A DNA stretch of 5,155 nucleotides from an uncultured bacterium (GTDB taxonomy: Bacteria; Planctomycetota; Phycisphaerae; Phycisphaerales; UBA1924). The stretch is taken from the NCBI GenBank assembly GCA_938003595.1, contig CALKYH010000309.1, positions 1-5,155 of the forward strand, read 5' to 3'. Both the position numbers and the translations under genes were made by a program. Shown here piece by piece: positions 1 through 5,155 of the stretch. The notes beneath the pieces are model-generated. The model had not been told where the DNA came from and did no database searches. It worked only from the letters and a program-made list of their open reading frames with translations. Within the stretch, counting starts at the first letter, position 1. Every line of letters begins with the position of its first letter.

Positions 1-711
1 GTCGGCGCTGTGGGCGTCGGCTCGCTCGCCAGCACGATGGACGCCGACCCGATGTGGCTCTGGTCCATCGGCGGGCTTGTCGCCGGCGCTGTCGCGGGGA
101 TGATCATCTTCCGGCTGGCCGTGGCGGGCGTCATCGCCGTCGTGGTGGGCCTGGCGGCTCCTGCGGCCGCGGCGGTCATTCAGGACATCGACCTCATCCC
201 CGAGCACACGCAGACGGAATCCACCGGCGAGGCGCTGTTCCTCGACGGCGTGCCCATGGAGGGCGAGACGATCGCCGCCGTGGCGACCGGCGACCCGGAG
301 ACCATGACCGGCGCCATCGTGCACCGCGCGAGCGGCTTCGCGGACGCCGTCGCCGACGAGGCGGGCCAGGCGTGGCGGGCGCTGCCCGAGCGCGACCGGC
401 TCATCCTCTCGGGCTCGGCGCTGGGCGGGGCGCTGCTGGGTCTGGCGATCGGATTGTTCTGGCCCGGCGCCTCCGCGGCGGCGGTCACGAGCGCCCTCGG
501 CGCCGCGATGTGGCTGCCCGCGGGCTTCGTGCTGCTCCAGCGGAGCTCCGGCGTGCCGGAATGGCTGCCCAGCGGCGGCATGTCGGCGCTGGGTCTGTGG
601 CTGGGTGTGACGATCGCCGGCGCCATGATCCAGACCGCGATGTCTACGCGACGGCGCGCCAAGACCAAGGTGGTGCATGTGCACCATCAGGACCAGCCCG
701 CGGCGGCCTGA
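1..711 (+). CDS. Unrecognised multi-pass membrane protein (probably 5'-partial)
   Basis: I do not recognise this family. The frame is open from base 1 and ends at TGA 709-711. A GTG at 10 and ATGs at 37 and 52 are possible starts, but none has a visible ribosome binding site, so the gene probably begins outside the window. Counting from GTG 10 (233 residues), hydrophobic segments lie at about 16-34, 36-57, 131-151, 154-176 and 190-210. Between the second and third is a hydrophilic stretch (58-130) with about 15 Asp/Glu and only four Arg. The C-terminus is basic (R214, R215, R216, K218, K220) and then carries H223, H225 and H226. By the positive-inside rule the tail would be cytoplasmic and the acidic loop outside; this is inference. 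The helices at 131-176 are rich in Gly and Ala, suggesting tight packing. Codon use matches the nuo genes, so nothing suggests recent transfer. It converges on nuoN, so it is not in the nuo operon, and context gives no function. Confidence 0.72.
   Translation, partial: VGAVGVGSLASTMDADPMWLWSIGGLVAGAVAGMIIFRLAVAGVIAVVVGLAAPAAAAVIQDIDLIPEHTQTESTGEALFLDGVPMEGETIAAVATGDPETMTGAIVHRASGFADAVADEAGQAWRALPERDRLILSGSALGGALLGLAIGLFWPGASAAAVTSALGAAMWLPAGFVLLQRSSGVPEWLPSGGMSALGLWLGVTIAGAMIQTAMSTRRRAKTKVVHVHHQDQPAAA
671..686. repeat. Short near-perfect inverted repeat inside the 3' end of the membrane protein gene
   Basis: Seven-base arms TGGTGCA (671-677) and TGCACCA (680-686) are separated by only two bases. 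The sequence lies within codons for the His/Val-rich tail (V221 to H226 counting from GTG 10). It is palindrome-like at the DNA level, but the two-base centre forces a smaller stem if transcribed. It may be a by-product of coding alternating Val and His. Confidence 0.3.
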
Positions 712-713
712 TC

Positions 714-737
714 CGTTCCGATCTCCCTCATCGAACG
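714..737. terminator. Imperfect hairpin between convergent genes, candidate bidirectional terminator
   Basis: This inverted repeat lies wholly in the 31-base gap between the stop codon of the plus-strand membrane protein (709-711) and that of nuoN (743-745). The left arm is CGTTC (714-718), a bulged C (719), then GAT (720-722). The loop is seven bases (723-729). The right arm is ATCGAACG (730-737). All eight pairs are Watson-Crick, with one unpaired base. There is no T-run downstream on either strand, so it is not a classical intrinsic terminator. A hairpin without a U-tract could still help end transcription or protect the 3' ends of both mRNAs. Function is inferred from position only. Confidence 0.4.
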
Positions 738-742
738 ACTGG

Positions 743-2308
743 TCAGCGATCCTCGTCGGAGACGACCGCGGTCGGCATGGCCCTGTCGGCGTCGGACCGG
801 GCGCTCATCTCGCCGGTCGAGGCCGCGCGGGCGCTGGCGTCCTGCAGACGCCCGAAGAACAGCGGCAGCGCCAGCACCGCGACCCCGCAGACGACGCACG
901 CCAGCACGCGCCCGCGCATCGGGGTCAGGTGGCCGGAGTCGCGGCGGGCGTCGGGGGTGTCGAACATCGCGGCGCCGATGATCTTCAGGTAGTAGAACGC
1001 CGCGATCGCGGAGTTCAGGCCGAGCACGACCACCAGCACGATCTCGCCGGCGGCGATGCCGCTCGTGAAGAGCACCAGCTTGGCGAAGAAGCCGAGCAGG
1101 ACCGGCATGCCCAGCAGCGACATGACCGCGACCACCATGGACCAGCCGACCAGGGGGCGCGACGAGCAGAGGCCCTTGATGTCGTCCAGGGTCTCCATGT
1201 CGCGCGGGTCGTCGGGGTTCTGGCCCCGCTCGACGCAGGTCAGCGCCGCGAAGACGCCGACATTCATCACGCCGTAGCACAGCAGGTAGAACAGGATCGC
1301 GGCGAGGCCGTTCTGGTAGACGCCGCCGTCGCCGGGGCCGGCGATGAGGCCGACCATCATGTAGCCGGAATGCGCGATGGAGGAGTACGCGAGGATGCGC
1401 TTGACGCTCGTCTGCAGCGTGGCGAGCACATTGCCGACCGTCATCGTGAGCGCCGCGATGACCCACAGCGTGACGCGGATCGGCTCCGGCAGGCCGCCGT
1501 CGTGCCAGCCGACAGCGGACAGCAGCAGCATGAGCGCGAAGAAGCCCGCGGCCTTCGGCGCGAACGCCAGGTAGGCCGACACGGGCGAGGCGGCGCCCTC
1601 GTACACGTCCGCCGTGTAGAAGTGCATCGGCACCGCGGCGATCTTGAAGCACACGCCCAGGATCGCCAGGATCAGCCCGAGGTAGCCCAGCGGGCCGATG
1701 CCCGAGGCCGCGAACACCGAGGCGATGCCGGTCAGCGAGGTCGTGCCCGCGGCGCCGTAGAGCATCGCGAAGCCGTACAGGAAGGTCGCGGCGCCCATCG
1801 CCCCGAGGAAGAAGTACTTGACGCCCGCCTCCTGCGCCCGCAGTCGCGGAGAGGACACGGCGACCATGATGTAGGTCGGCAGGCTCACCAGTTCGAGCGC
1901 CAGGAAGAGCCAGATCAGGTCATCGGCGCCCGCGCAGAGCATGACGCCGGTGAGGCTGAAGAGGAACATGGCGTAGAACTCGCCGCGTGTGGCGCGGATG
2001 GGGTCGAAGACTTCGCCCCGCAGGACGCGCGCCTCGTAGCCGCGATCCACGGCGCCGGCGAGCACCAGCAGCAGCAGGAAGCCCACGCCCGCGACCATCG
2101 CCTTGGCGTACGGCAGCATCCCGGGCAGCAGGCCGTCGCCCTCGGGAGACCGCAGCGCCAGGAACAGCGCCACGAGCGTGCCCGCTGCGGCGATCCACGC
2201 GCTGGCGCGTCGGGCCGCGACGGACTTGCTCAACCCGACGAGCATCACAACGCAGGTCGCGACGAAGAGCGCGATCTCGGGGTGCAGGATGGCGAGCTTC
2301 TCGGTCAT
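743..2308 (-). CDS. nuoN: NADH-quinone oxidoreductase subunit N (NuoN)
   Basis: NuoN is the antiporter-like subunit of the complex I membrane arm nearest the quinone module; it helps couple quinone reduction to proton export. The 521-residue product shows about 14 hydrophobic helices (roughly 7-28, 35-53, 71-89, 110-127, 129-150, 164-186, 206-227, 241-265, 277-299, 303-322, 331-357, 388-406, 420-442, 466-486). Expected charged residues are present: E139 in the fifth helix (LALELVSLPTYIM), K164, K222 before AAVPMHF, K252 in FAPKAAGF, K303 in SVKRILAYSS, and K410 in GFFAKLVLF. The last is Lys, as expected for NuoN, where NuoM has Glu. The ATG at 2308-2306 overlaps the nuoM stop by four bases (ATGA) and has a strong GAGGAGG ten bases upstream, which decides the start. 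The length is somewhat above E. coli NuoN as I recall it, partly from a polar C-terminal tail (about 487-521, rich in Asp, Arg and Ser). TGA is at 745-743. It appears to be the last gene of the operon. Confidence 0.96.
   Translation of the reverse strand: MTEKLAILHPEIALFVATCVVMLVGLSKSVAARRASAWIAAAGTLVALFLALRSPEGDGLLPGMLPYAKAMVAGVGFLLLLVLAGAVDRGYEARVLRGEVFDPIRATRGEFYAMFLFSLTGVMLCAGADDLIWLFLALELVSLPTYIMVAVSSPRLRAQEAGVKYFFLGAMGAATFLYGFAMLYGAAGTTSLTGIASVFAASGIGPLGYLGLILAILGVCFKIAAVPMHFYTADVYEGAASPVSAYLAFAPKAAGFFALMLLLSAVGWHDGGLPEPIRVTLWVIAALTMTVGNVLATLQTSVKRILAYSSIAHSGYMMVGLIAGPGDGGVYQNGLAAILFYLLCYGVMNVGVFAALTCVERGQNPDDPRDMETLDDIKGLCSSRPLVGWSMVVAVMSLLGMPVLLGFFAKLVLFTSGIAAGEIVLVVVLGLNSAIAAFYYLKIIGAAMFDTPDARRDSGHLTPMRGRVLACVVCGVAVLALPLFFGRLQDASARAASTGEMSARSDADRAMPTAVVSDEDR
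2305..2308 (-). promoter_or_regulatory. nuoM/nuoN ATGA stop-start overlap
   Basis: On the minus strand the bases read ATGA: the ATG of nuoN (2308-2306) overlaps the TGA of nuoM (2307-2305). This four-base overlap is typical of translational coupling, in which ribosomes finishing nuoM start on nuoN. Confidence 0.85.
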
Positions 2309-3942
2309 CGCGGGGCGCCCTCCTCGGACACGCCCACGACGGCGCTGGACGGGGTCATGGTCTGGCGAACGGCGTCCACCGCCGCGAGATTGGCGGCCAC
2401 AGGCGCCTCGAGCGGGCGGAGCGCGACGACGGGGTACAGGCCCAGGATCAGGCACAGCGCCGCGAGGGGCGTGAGCACCGCGATCTCTCGACGCGAGAGG
2501 TCCACCGGCAGCGGGCCGTGGGACTCGTCGTGGCCGTGACCGCCGTGGCCCCCGTGGCCATGTGGCTCGCGCAGCGGGCCGAAGACGACCTTGCCGACCA
2601 TGTACAGCAGGTAGATCGCCGAGACGATCATGCCGCTCGCCGCGACGCCGCCGAACCACGGGCCGAGCGGTCCGGCCGTGCCGCCGACGCCCCATGTGGC
2701 GCCGGACTGGAACGCGCCCATGAGGCACATGATCTCGCCGATGAAGCCGTTCAGGCCGGGCAGGCCGACGGACGAGAGCGTGAAGAACACCATGAAGAAC
2801 GCCCACACGGGCATCCGCGCGGCCAGGCCGCCCAACTCCTGCATGGAGCGGGTGTGGTAGCGCTCGTAGATCATGCCGATGCAGAAGAACAGGGCGCCGG
2901 TCGAGAGGCCGTGGTTCAGCATGTACATGACCGAGCCGGCGGAGCCGACCTCGTTCAGCGCGAACAGGCCGAGCACGCAGAAGCCCAGGTGGCTGACCGA
3001 CGAGTACGCCACGAGCTTCTTGACATCGCGCTGCACCCAGCAGATGAGCCCGGCGTAGAGGATGCCGATGACGCAGATCACGCCGATCGCCGGGGCGTAC
3101 GCCACGACGGCCTCCGGCACGAAGGGCAGCACGAAGCGGTACAGGCCGTAGGTGCCCAGTTTCAGCAGCACGCCCGCCAGCACCACCGAGCCCGCGGTGG
3201 GCGCCTCGGTGTGGGCCAGGGGCAGCCAGGTATGCACGGGGAACAGCGGCGTCTTGACCGCGAAGCCGGCCATCATCGCGAGCAGGACCCAGGCCTGCTC
3301 CTTGGCGGACATCGAGCGGCTGGCCTGCATCAGCGTGTCGATCGCGAAGGTCCAGGTCCCCGCGCCCGAGCCGTCCGGCGGCAGACGCGTGGCGTTGAAC
3401 CACACGATGTACACCAGCCCGGCGAGGGTCATCATCGAGCCGGTGAAGGTGTAGAGGAAGAACTTGATCGACGCCGCCTTGCGGTTCGTGCTGCCGAACA
3501 GGGCGATGAGCACGAACATCGGCACCAGCGTGAACTCGAAGCAGAAGTAGAAGGTGATGATGTCCCGCGCCATGAAGACGCCGACCATCGGCGCCTGCAG
3601 CGCCACGAGCCACGCGAAGAAGGTCCGGGGCCGCTCGGTGACCGCCGTGAACGAGCCGAACACGCACAGCGGCGCCAGCAGGCCCGTCAGCAGGATCAGC
3701 ATCATCGAGACGCCGTCCACCCCAAGCCCCACCGTCACGCCGCCCTCGCCGCCGCTGAAGGTCATCCACGAGCCGAACTGGAACTCCGCCGAGCGGGCCC
3801 AGTCGAACATCGCGCCCAGGATCAGCGTCGCGCCGAAGAACGCCAGCGAGCCCGCGCCCGCGATGCGCCGTGACTGATCGGCCGGCGCCGCGGCGATCGC
3901 CAGCGCCACCGCCACCGGGATGAGCAGCGTCAGCAGGAGCAT
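2305..3942 (-). CDS. nuoM: NADH-quinone oxidoreductase subunit M (NuoM)
   Basis: NuoM is the middle antiporter-like subunit of the complex I membrane arm and is thought to move one proton per catalytic cycle. The 545-residue product has about 14 membrane helices. Residues matching the known functional positions of E. coli NuoM are visible: E136 in FYFCFEFTLVP, K230 in GFAVKTPLFPVHTWLP, K261 in GVLLKLGTYGLYRF, the run DVKKLVAYSSVSHLGF (306-321), and E403 in GLPGLNGFIGE. That last Glu is the NuoM form of the site that is Lys in NuoL and NuoN. After helix 13, which ends in VVFGP, a His-rich loop carries six His within residues 461-475. The product is about 35 residues longer than E. coli NuoM as I recall it, with this loop part of the difference. 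The frame is open upstream to an ATG at 4134, but that extension is antenna-like Arg/Gly sequence inside nuoL. The start at 3942, overlapping the nuoL stop as TGATG, gives the normal hydrophobic N-terminus MLLLTLLIPV. No clear Shine-Dalgarno precedes it. Confidence 0.96.
   Translation of the reverse strand: MLLLTLLIPVAVALAIAAAPADQSRRIAGAGSLAFFGATLILGAMFDWARSAEFQFGSWMTFSGGEGGVTVGLGVDGVSMMLILLTGLLAPLCVFGSFTAVTERPRTFFAWLVALQAPMVGVFMARDIITFYFCFEFTLVPMFVLIALFGSTNRKAASIKFFLYTFTGSMMTLAGLVYIVWFNATRLPPDGSGAGTWTFAIDTLMQASRSMSAKEQAWVLLAMMAGFAVKTPLFPVHTWLPLAHTEAPTAGSVVLAGVLLKLGTYGLYRFVLPFVPEAVVAYAPAIGVICVIGILYAGLICWVQRDVKKLVAYSSVSHLGFCVLGLFALNEVGSAGSVMYMLNHGLSTGALFFCIGMIYERYHTRSMQELGGLAARMPVWAFFMVFFTLSSVGLPGLNGFIGEIMCLMGAFQSGATWGVGGTAGPLGPWFGGVAASGMIVSAIYLLYMVGKVVFGPLREPHGHGGHGGHGHDESHGPLPVDLSRREIAVLTPLAALCLILGLYPVVALRPLEAPVAANLAAVDAVRQTMTPSSAVVGVSEEGAPR
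2319..2325 (-). promoter_or_regulatory. Shine-Dalgarno site of nuoN
   Basis: The minus strand reads GAGGAGG here, ten bases before the nuoN ATG and inside the last codons of nuoM. It is a strong anti-16S match and is clearly better than anything just before nuoM. nuoN can therefore probably recruit ribosomes itself as well as by coupling. Confidence 0.75.
2518..2562 (-). other. His-rich loop of NuoM, between helices 13 and 14
   Basis: These codons cover NuoM residues 461-475: six His alternating with Gly, then Asp-Glu-Ser-His. It follows the helix-13 end motif (residues 447-456, ending FGP) and precedes helix 14 (about 487-509). By complex I topology this loop should face the cytoplasm. It could bind divalent metal ions such as Ni, Zn or Co, but that is a guess from composition. 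The 12-base word GTCGTGGCCGTG (plus strand, 2528-2539) also occurs twice in the NuoL His loop and encodes HGHD. Confidence 0.7.
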
Positions 3943-3944
3943 CA
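3940..3944 (-). promoter_or_regulatory. nuoL/nuoM TGATG stop-start junction
   Basis: On the minus strand the bases read TGATG. The TGA of nuoL (3944-3942) and the ATG of nuoM (3942-3940) share one A. With no strong Shine-Dalgarno just upstream, nuoM translation probably depends largely on ribosomes terminating on nuoL. Confidence 0.82.
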
Positions 3945-5155
3945 GGACACCGCCCAGACAACAAGGAGGATGAAGACCACGCCCCCGGCCATGCCCGCGG
4001 CGTACGAGTGCAACAGGCCGTTCTGGCTCGGCCTCAGGCCCGAGCCCAGCCCGCGAGGCGCCAGGCCGACGACATTCACCAGCCCGTCGACCAGCAGCTT
4101 GTCGATCACATGGAACACATTCGCCAGCACCCACAGGGGCTTGACGATGAGGAAGTCGTACAGCTCATCCACATACCACTTGTGCTGCGCCCAGCGGGGG
4201 ATGGGCCCCAGCATCGGCAGCAGCCGGTCCGCCGCGGCGACCGCCGAGCCCGTGCGACCACGGTAGTGCAGCAGCCACGCGACGAAGATGCCGATCACGC
4301 CGATGACGGCCGATACGTAGTACATGACCTTGTGCGGGTCCATGCCCAGGAACGAGCCATGGGCGACATGCGCCGCGGCGGCGCCGTGCGCCTCGCCGTG
4401 CCCATCCGCCGCGTGCAGCGTGTCGAGACCCCCGAAGTTGGCCGTGGAGTTGTGCACCATGGCGCCGACCCAGCCGTGGTCGGGCTTGTACACGAAGTAG
4501 GTGAGCGCCGCGAGGATGCTCGCGATCGCCAGCGTCGCCAGCACGGTGTTGATCGCCCACCCCGGCGCGTGCGGGTGGAAGTCTCCGTGGCCATGCCCGG
4601 GGGCATGCCCGTGCGCGTCGTGCTTCTTGTCGTGGCCGTGGTCATGCCCGTGCCCATCGTGGCCATGATCGTCGTGGCCGTGGGCCTCGTCGCCGGGCTC
4701 GTACATCTGCGGCCCCACGAACACGCGGAAGAACACGCGGAAGGTGTAGTACGCCGTCAGGCCCGCGGTCAGCAGCAGGATCCAGCCGACCAGCGAGGCG
4801 CCCCCGATCACGCCGCCGGGCGTCACGAAGGTCTCGGCCAGGATCATGTCCTTGGAGAAGAAGCCCGCCGTGAAGGGGAAGCCCGCCAGGTTCAGGCACC
4901 CGACGAGCATCGCGATGCCGACGATGCCCCAGCCCTTCATGAACGCCACGCCCGAGAGCCGGCGAAGGTCCAGCTGCCCGCCGAACCCGTGCATCACGGC
5001 GCCGCAGCAGAGGAACAGCGTGGCCTTGAAGAACGCGTGCGTGAACACATGGAACGCGGCGCCCGTGGTCGTCAGCACGCCCAGGCCCGCGAACATGTAG
5101 CCCAGCTGCGAGACCGTCGAGTAGGCCATGATCCGCTTGATGTCGAACTGGGCCA
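3942..5155 (-). CDS. nuoL: NADH-quinone oxidoreductase subunit L (NuoL), C-terminal part
   Basis: NuoL is the distal antiporter-like subunit of complex I, with a long lateral helix that runs along the membrane arm. Only the C-terminal 403 residues are present; the frame continues past 5155, and about 300 N-terminal residues are missing. Counting from the first full codon (5153), the fragment opens with DIKRIMAYSTVSQLGYM (4-20). It then has HVFTHAFFKATLFLCCGAV (35-53), with H35, H39 and K43 of the proton path, and GFPFTAGFFSKDMIL (91-105), with K101 as the helix-12 Lys. Helix 13 ends YTFRVFFRVFVGP (136-148). A loop with 15 His (158-195), helix 14 (about 199-221), a second His-bearing loop (about 223-275) and helix 15 (about 276-296) follow. 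Then come the conserved KWYVDELYDFLIVKPL (325-340), the lateral-helix region and a final helix (about 385-402). The part after K101 is longer than in E. coli NuoL, as I recall it, because of the two His-bearing loops. TGA is at 3944-3942. It is the first of the three coupled genes visible here. Confidence 0.96.
   Translation of the reverse strand, partial: AQFDIKRIMAYSTVSQLGYMFAGLGVLTTTGAAFHVFTHAFFKATLFLCCGAVMHGFGGQLDLRRLSGVAFMKGWGIVGIAMLVGCLNLAGFPFTAGFFSKDMILAETFVTPGGVIGGASLVGWILLLTAGLTAYYTFRVFFRVFVGPQMYEPGDEAHGHDDHGHDGHGHDHGHDKKHDAHGHAPGHGHGDFHPHAPGWAINTVLATLAIASILAALTYFVYKPDHGWVGAMVHNSTANFGGLDTLHAADGHGEAHGAAAAHVAHGSFLGMDPHKVMYYVSAVIGVIGIFVAWLLHYRGRTGSAVAAADRLLPMLGPIPRWAQHKWYVDELYDFLIVKPLWVLANVFHVIDKLLVDGLVNVVGLAPRGLGSGLRPSQNGLLHSYAAGMAGGVVFILLVVWAVS
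4359..4415 (-). other. Second His cluster of NuoL, between helices 14 and 15
   Basis: This covers visible NuoL residues 247-265 and contains H247, H252, H256, H262 and H265 amid Ala, Gly and acidic residues; H274 lies just beyond. The enclosing loop (about 223-275) is longer than its E. coli counterpart as I recall it. It should lie on the opposite side of the membrane from the larger His loop, i.e. the periplasmic side. That side assignment rests on family topology, not on this sequence. Confidence 0.6.
4569..4682 (-). other. Main His-rich loop of NuoL, between helices 13 and 14
   Basis: Visible NuoL residues 158-195 hold 15 His in 38 residues, in a pattern of His-Gly, His-Asp and Gly-His units with two Lys in the middle (K176, K177). 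It begins ten residues after the FVGP end of helix 13 and stops before helix 14 (W199 onward). Family topology puts it in the cytoplasm. The composition resembles metal-chelating loops of metallochaperones and cation transporters. It could equally be a neutral low-complexity expansion. At DNA level it contains the direct repeat at 4629-4641 and 4671-4683. Confidence 0.75.
4629..4683. repeat. 13-bp direct repeat pair within the NuoL His loop
   Basis: GTCGTGGCCGTGG occurs at 4629-4641 and again at 4671-4683, 42 bases apart start to start, which is exactly 14 codons. Read on the minus strand, both copies encode the same HGHD unit in the same frame. The in-phase spacing suits expansion of the loop by slippage or duplication, although strong codon bias could also produce it. 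Confidence 0.6.

Noticed and set aside
180..668. Minus-strand frame opposite the membrane protein gene
   Set aside because: The plus-strand frame gives coherent hydrophobic helices; this one gives Ser/Pro/Ala-rich shadow sequence.
54..992. Plus-strand frame overlapping the membrane protein gene and the end of nuoN
   Set aside because: It is Arg-rich and lies in a shifted frame over a gene with clear membrane helices, running across the convergent stops. There is no sign of real coding.
677..2539. Long plus-strand open frame (620 codons) opposite nuoN
   Set aside because: It is antisense to a clear NuoN, and its product is Arg/Gly/His/Asp-rich low-complexity sequence without domains. Such frames are expected opposite G/C-ending codons.
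1987..3873. Long plus-strand open frame (628 codons) opposite nuoM and part of nuoN
   Set aside because: Same reason: it mirrors two well-supported genes, has shadow composition and overlaps another spurious frame.
2305..4134. Longer NuoM with a 64-residue N-terminal extension from an ATG at 4134
   Set aside because: The extension lies inside nuoL in another frame and is Arg/Gly-rich. The TGATG start at 3942 gives a normal NuoM N-terminus.
3964..4266. Plus-strand AGGAGG (3964-3969) directly followed by ATG (3970) and a 98-codon frame
   Set aside because: The Shine-Dalgarno abuts the ATG with no spacer, and the bases are the antisense of nuoL codons for Ile-Leu-Leu. The product has no recognisable features.
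4569..4682. CRISPR-like or non-coding tandem repeat in the GTGGCC-rich stretch
   Set aside because: The repetition is explained by in-frame His/Gly/Asp codons. There are no regular spacers or direct repeats of CRISPR length.
2305..5155. Mrp-type antiporter or group 4 hydrogenase membrane subunits instead of complex I
   Set aside because: The L-M-N order, the presence of a true NuoN, the NuoL lateral-helix region and the helix-12 residues (Lys, Glu, Lys in L, M, N) fit complex I. No hydrogenase or Mrp partner genes are visible.

Overview
The window holds the 3' end of a bacterial respiratory complex I (proton-translocating NADH:quinone oxidoreductase, nuo) operon. It is read on the minus strand in the order nuoL (partial, 5' end beyond position 5155), nuoM, nuoN. 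A plus-strand gene for an unrecognised multi-pass membrane protein runs towards it from the left edge. The DNA is G+C rich with strongly G/C-ending codons, so long spurious reading frames open opposite the real genes. The wording of the Nuo proteins and their His-rich loops would fit a high-GC planctomycete, perhaps of the Phycisphaerae. That assignment is an impression from protein sequence alone and is weak; other high-GC Gram-negative groups are not excluded.

Layout from left to right: 1-711 (+) encodes a protein with about five membrane helices and a large acidic loop, probably cut at its 5' end by the window edge. A 31-base gap (712-742) follows and holds an imperfect hairpin between the two convergent stop codons. 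Then come nuoN (743-2308, -), nuoM (2305-3942, -) and nuoL (3942-5155, -, C-terminal 403 residues). No stretch over 300 bases lacks a gene.

The three Nuo proteins are the antiporter-like membrane-arm subunits. Each carries charged residues in its helices that are expected to form proton half-channels, driven by quinone reduction at the other end of the complex. Their genes are fused tightly at the translation level: nuoL and nuoM share one base (TGATG) and nuoM and nuoN share four (ATGA). This suits subunits needed in equal amounts. No internal promoter or terminator is evident between them, and nuoN appears to be the last gene of the operon.

The region is mostly ordinary core metabolism and I see no novel multi-gene system. 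The most notable features are His-rich hydrophilic loops: a 15-His loop in NuoL, a smaller one at the equivalent place in NuoM, and a third His cluster in the next NuoL loop. NuoN has none. The unrecognised convergent membrane protein and the hairpin in the gap are the other points worth checking.
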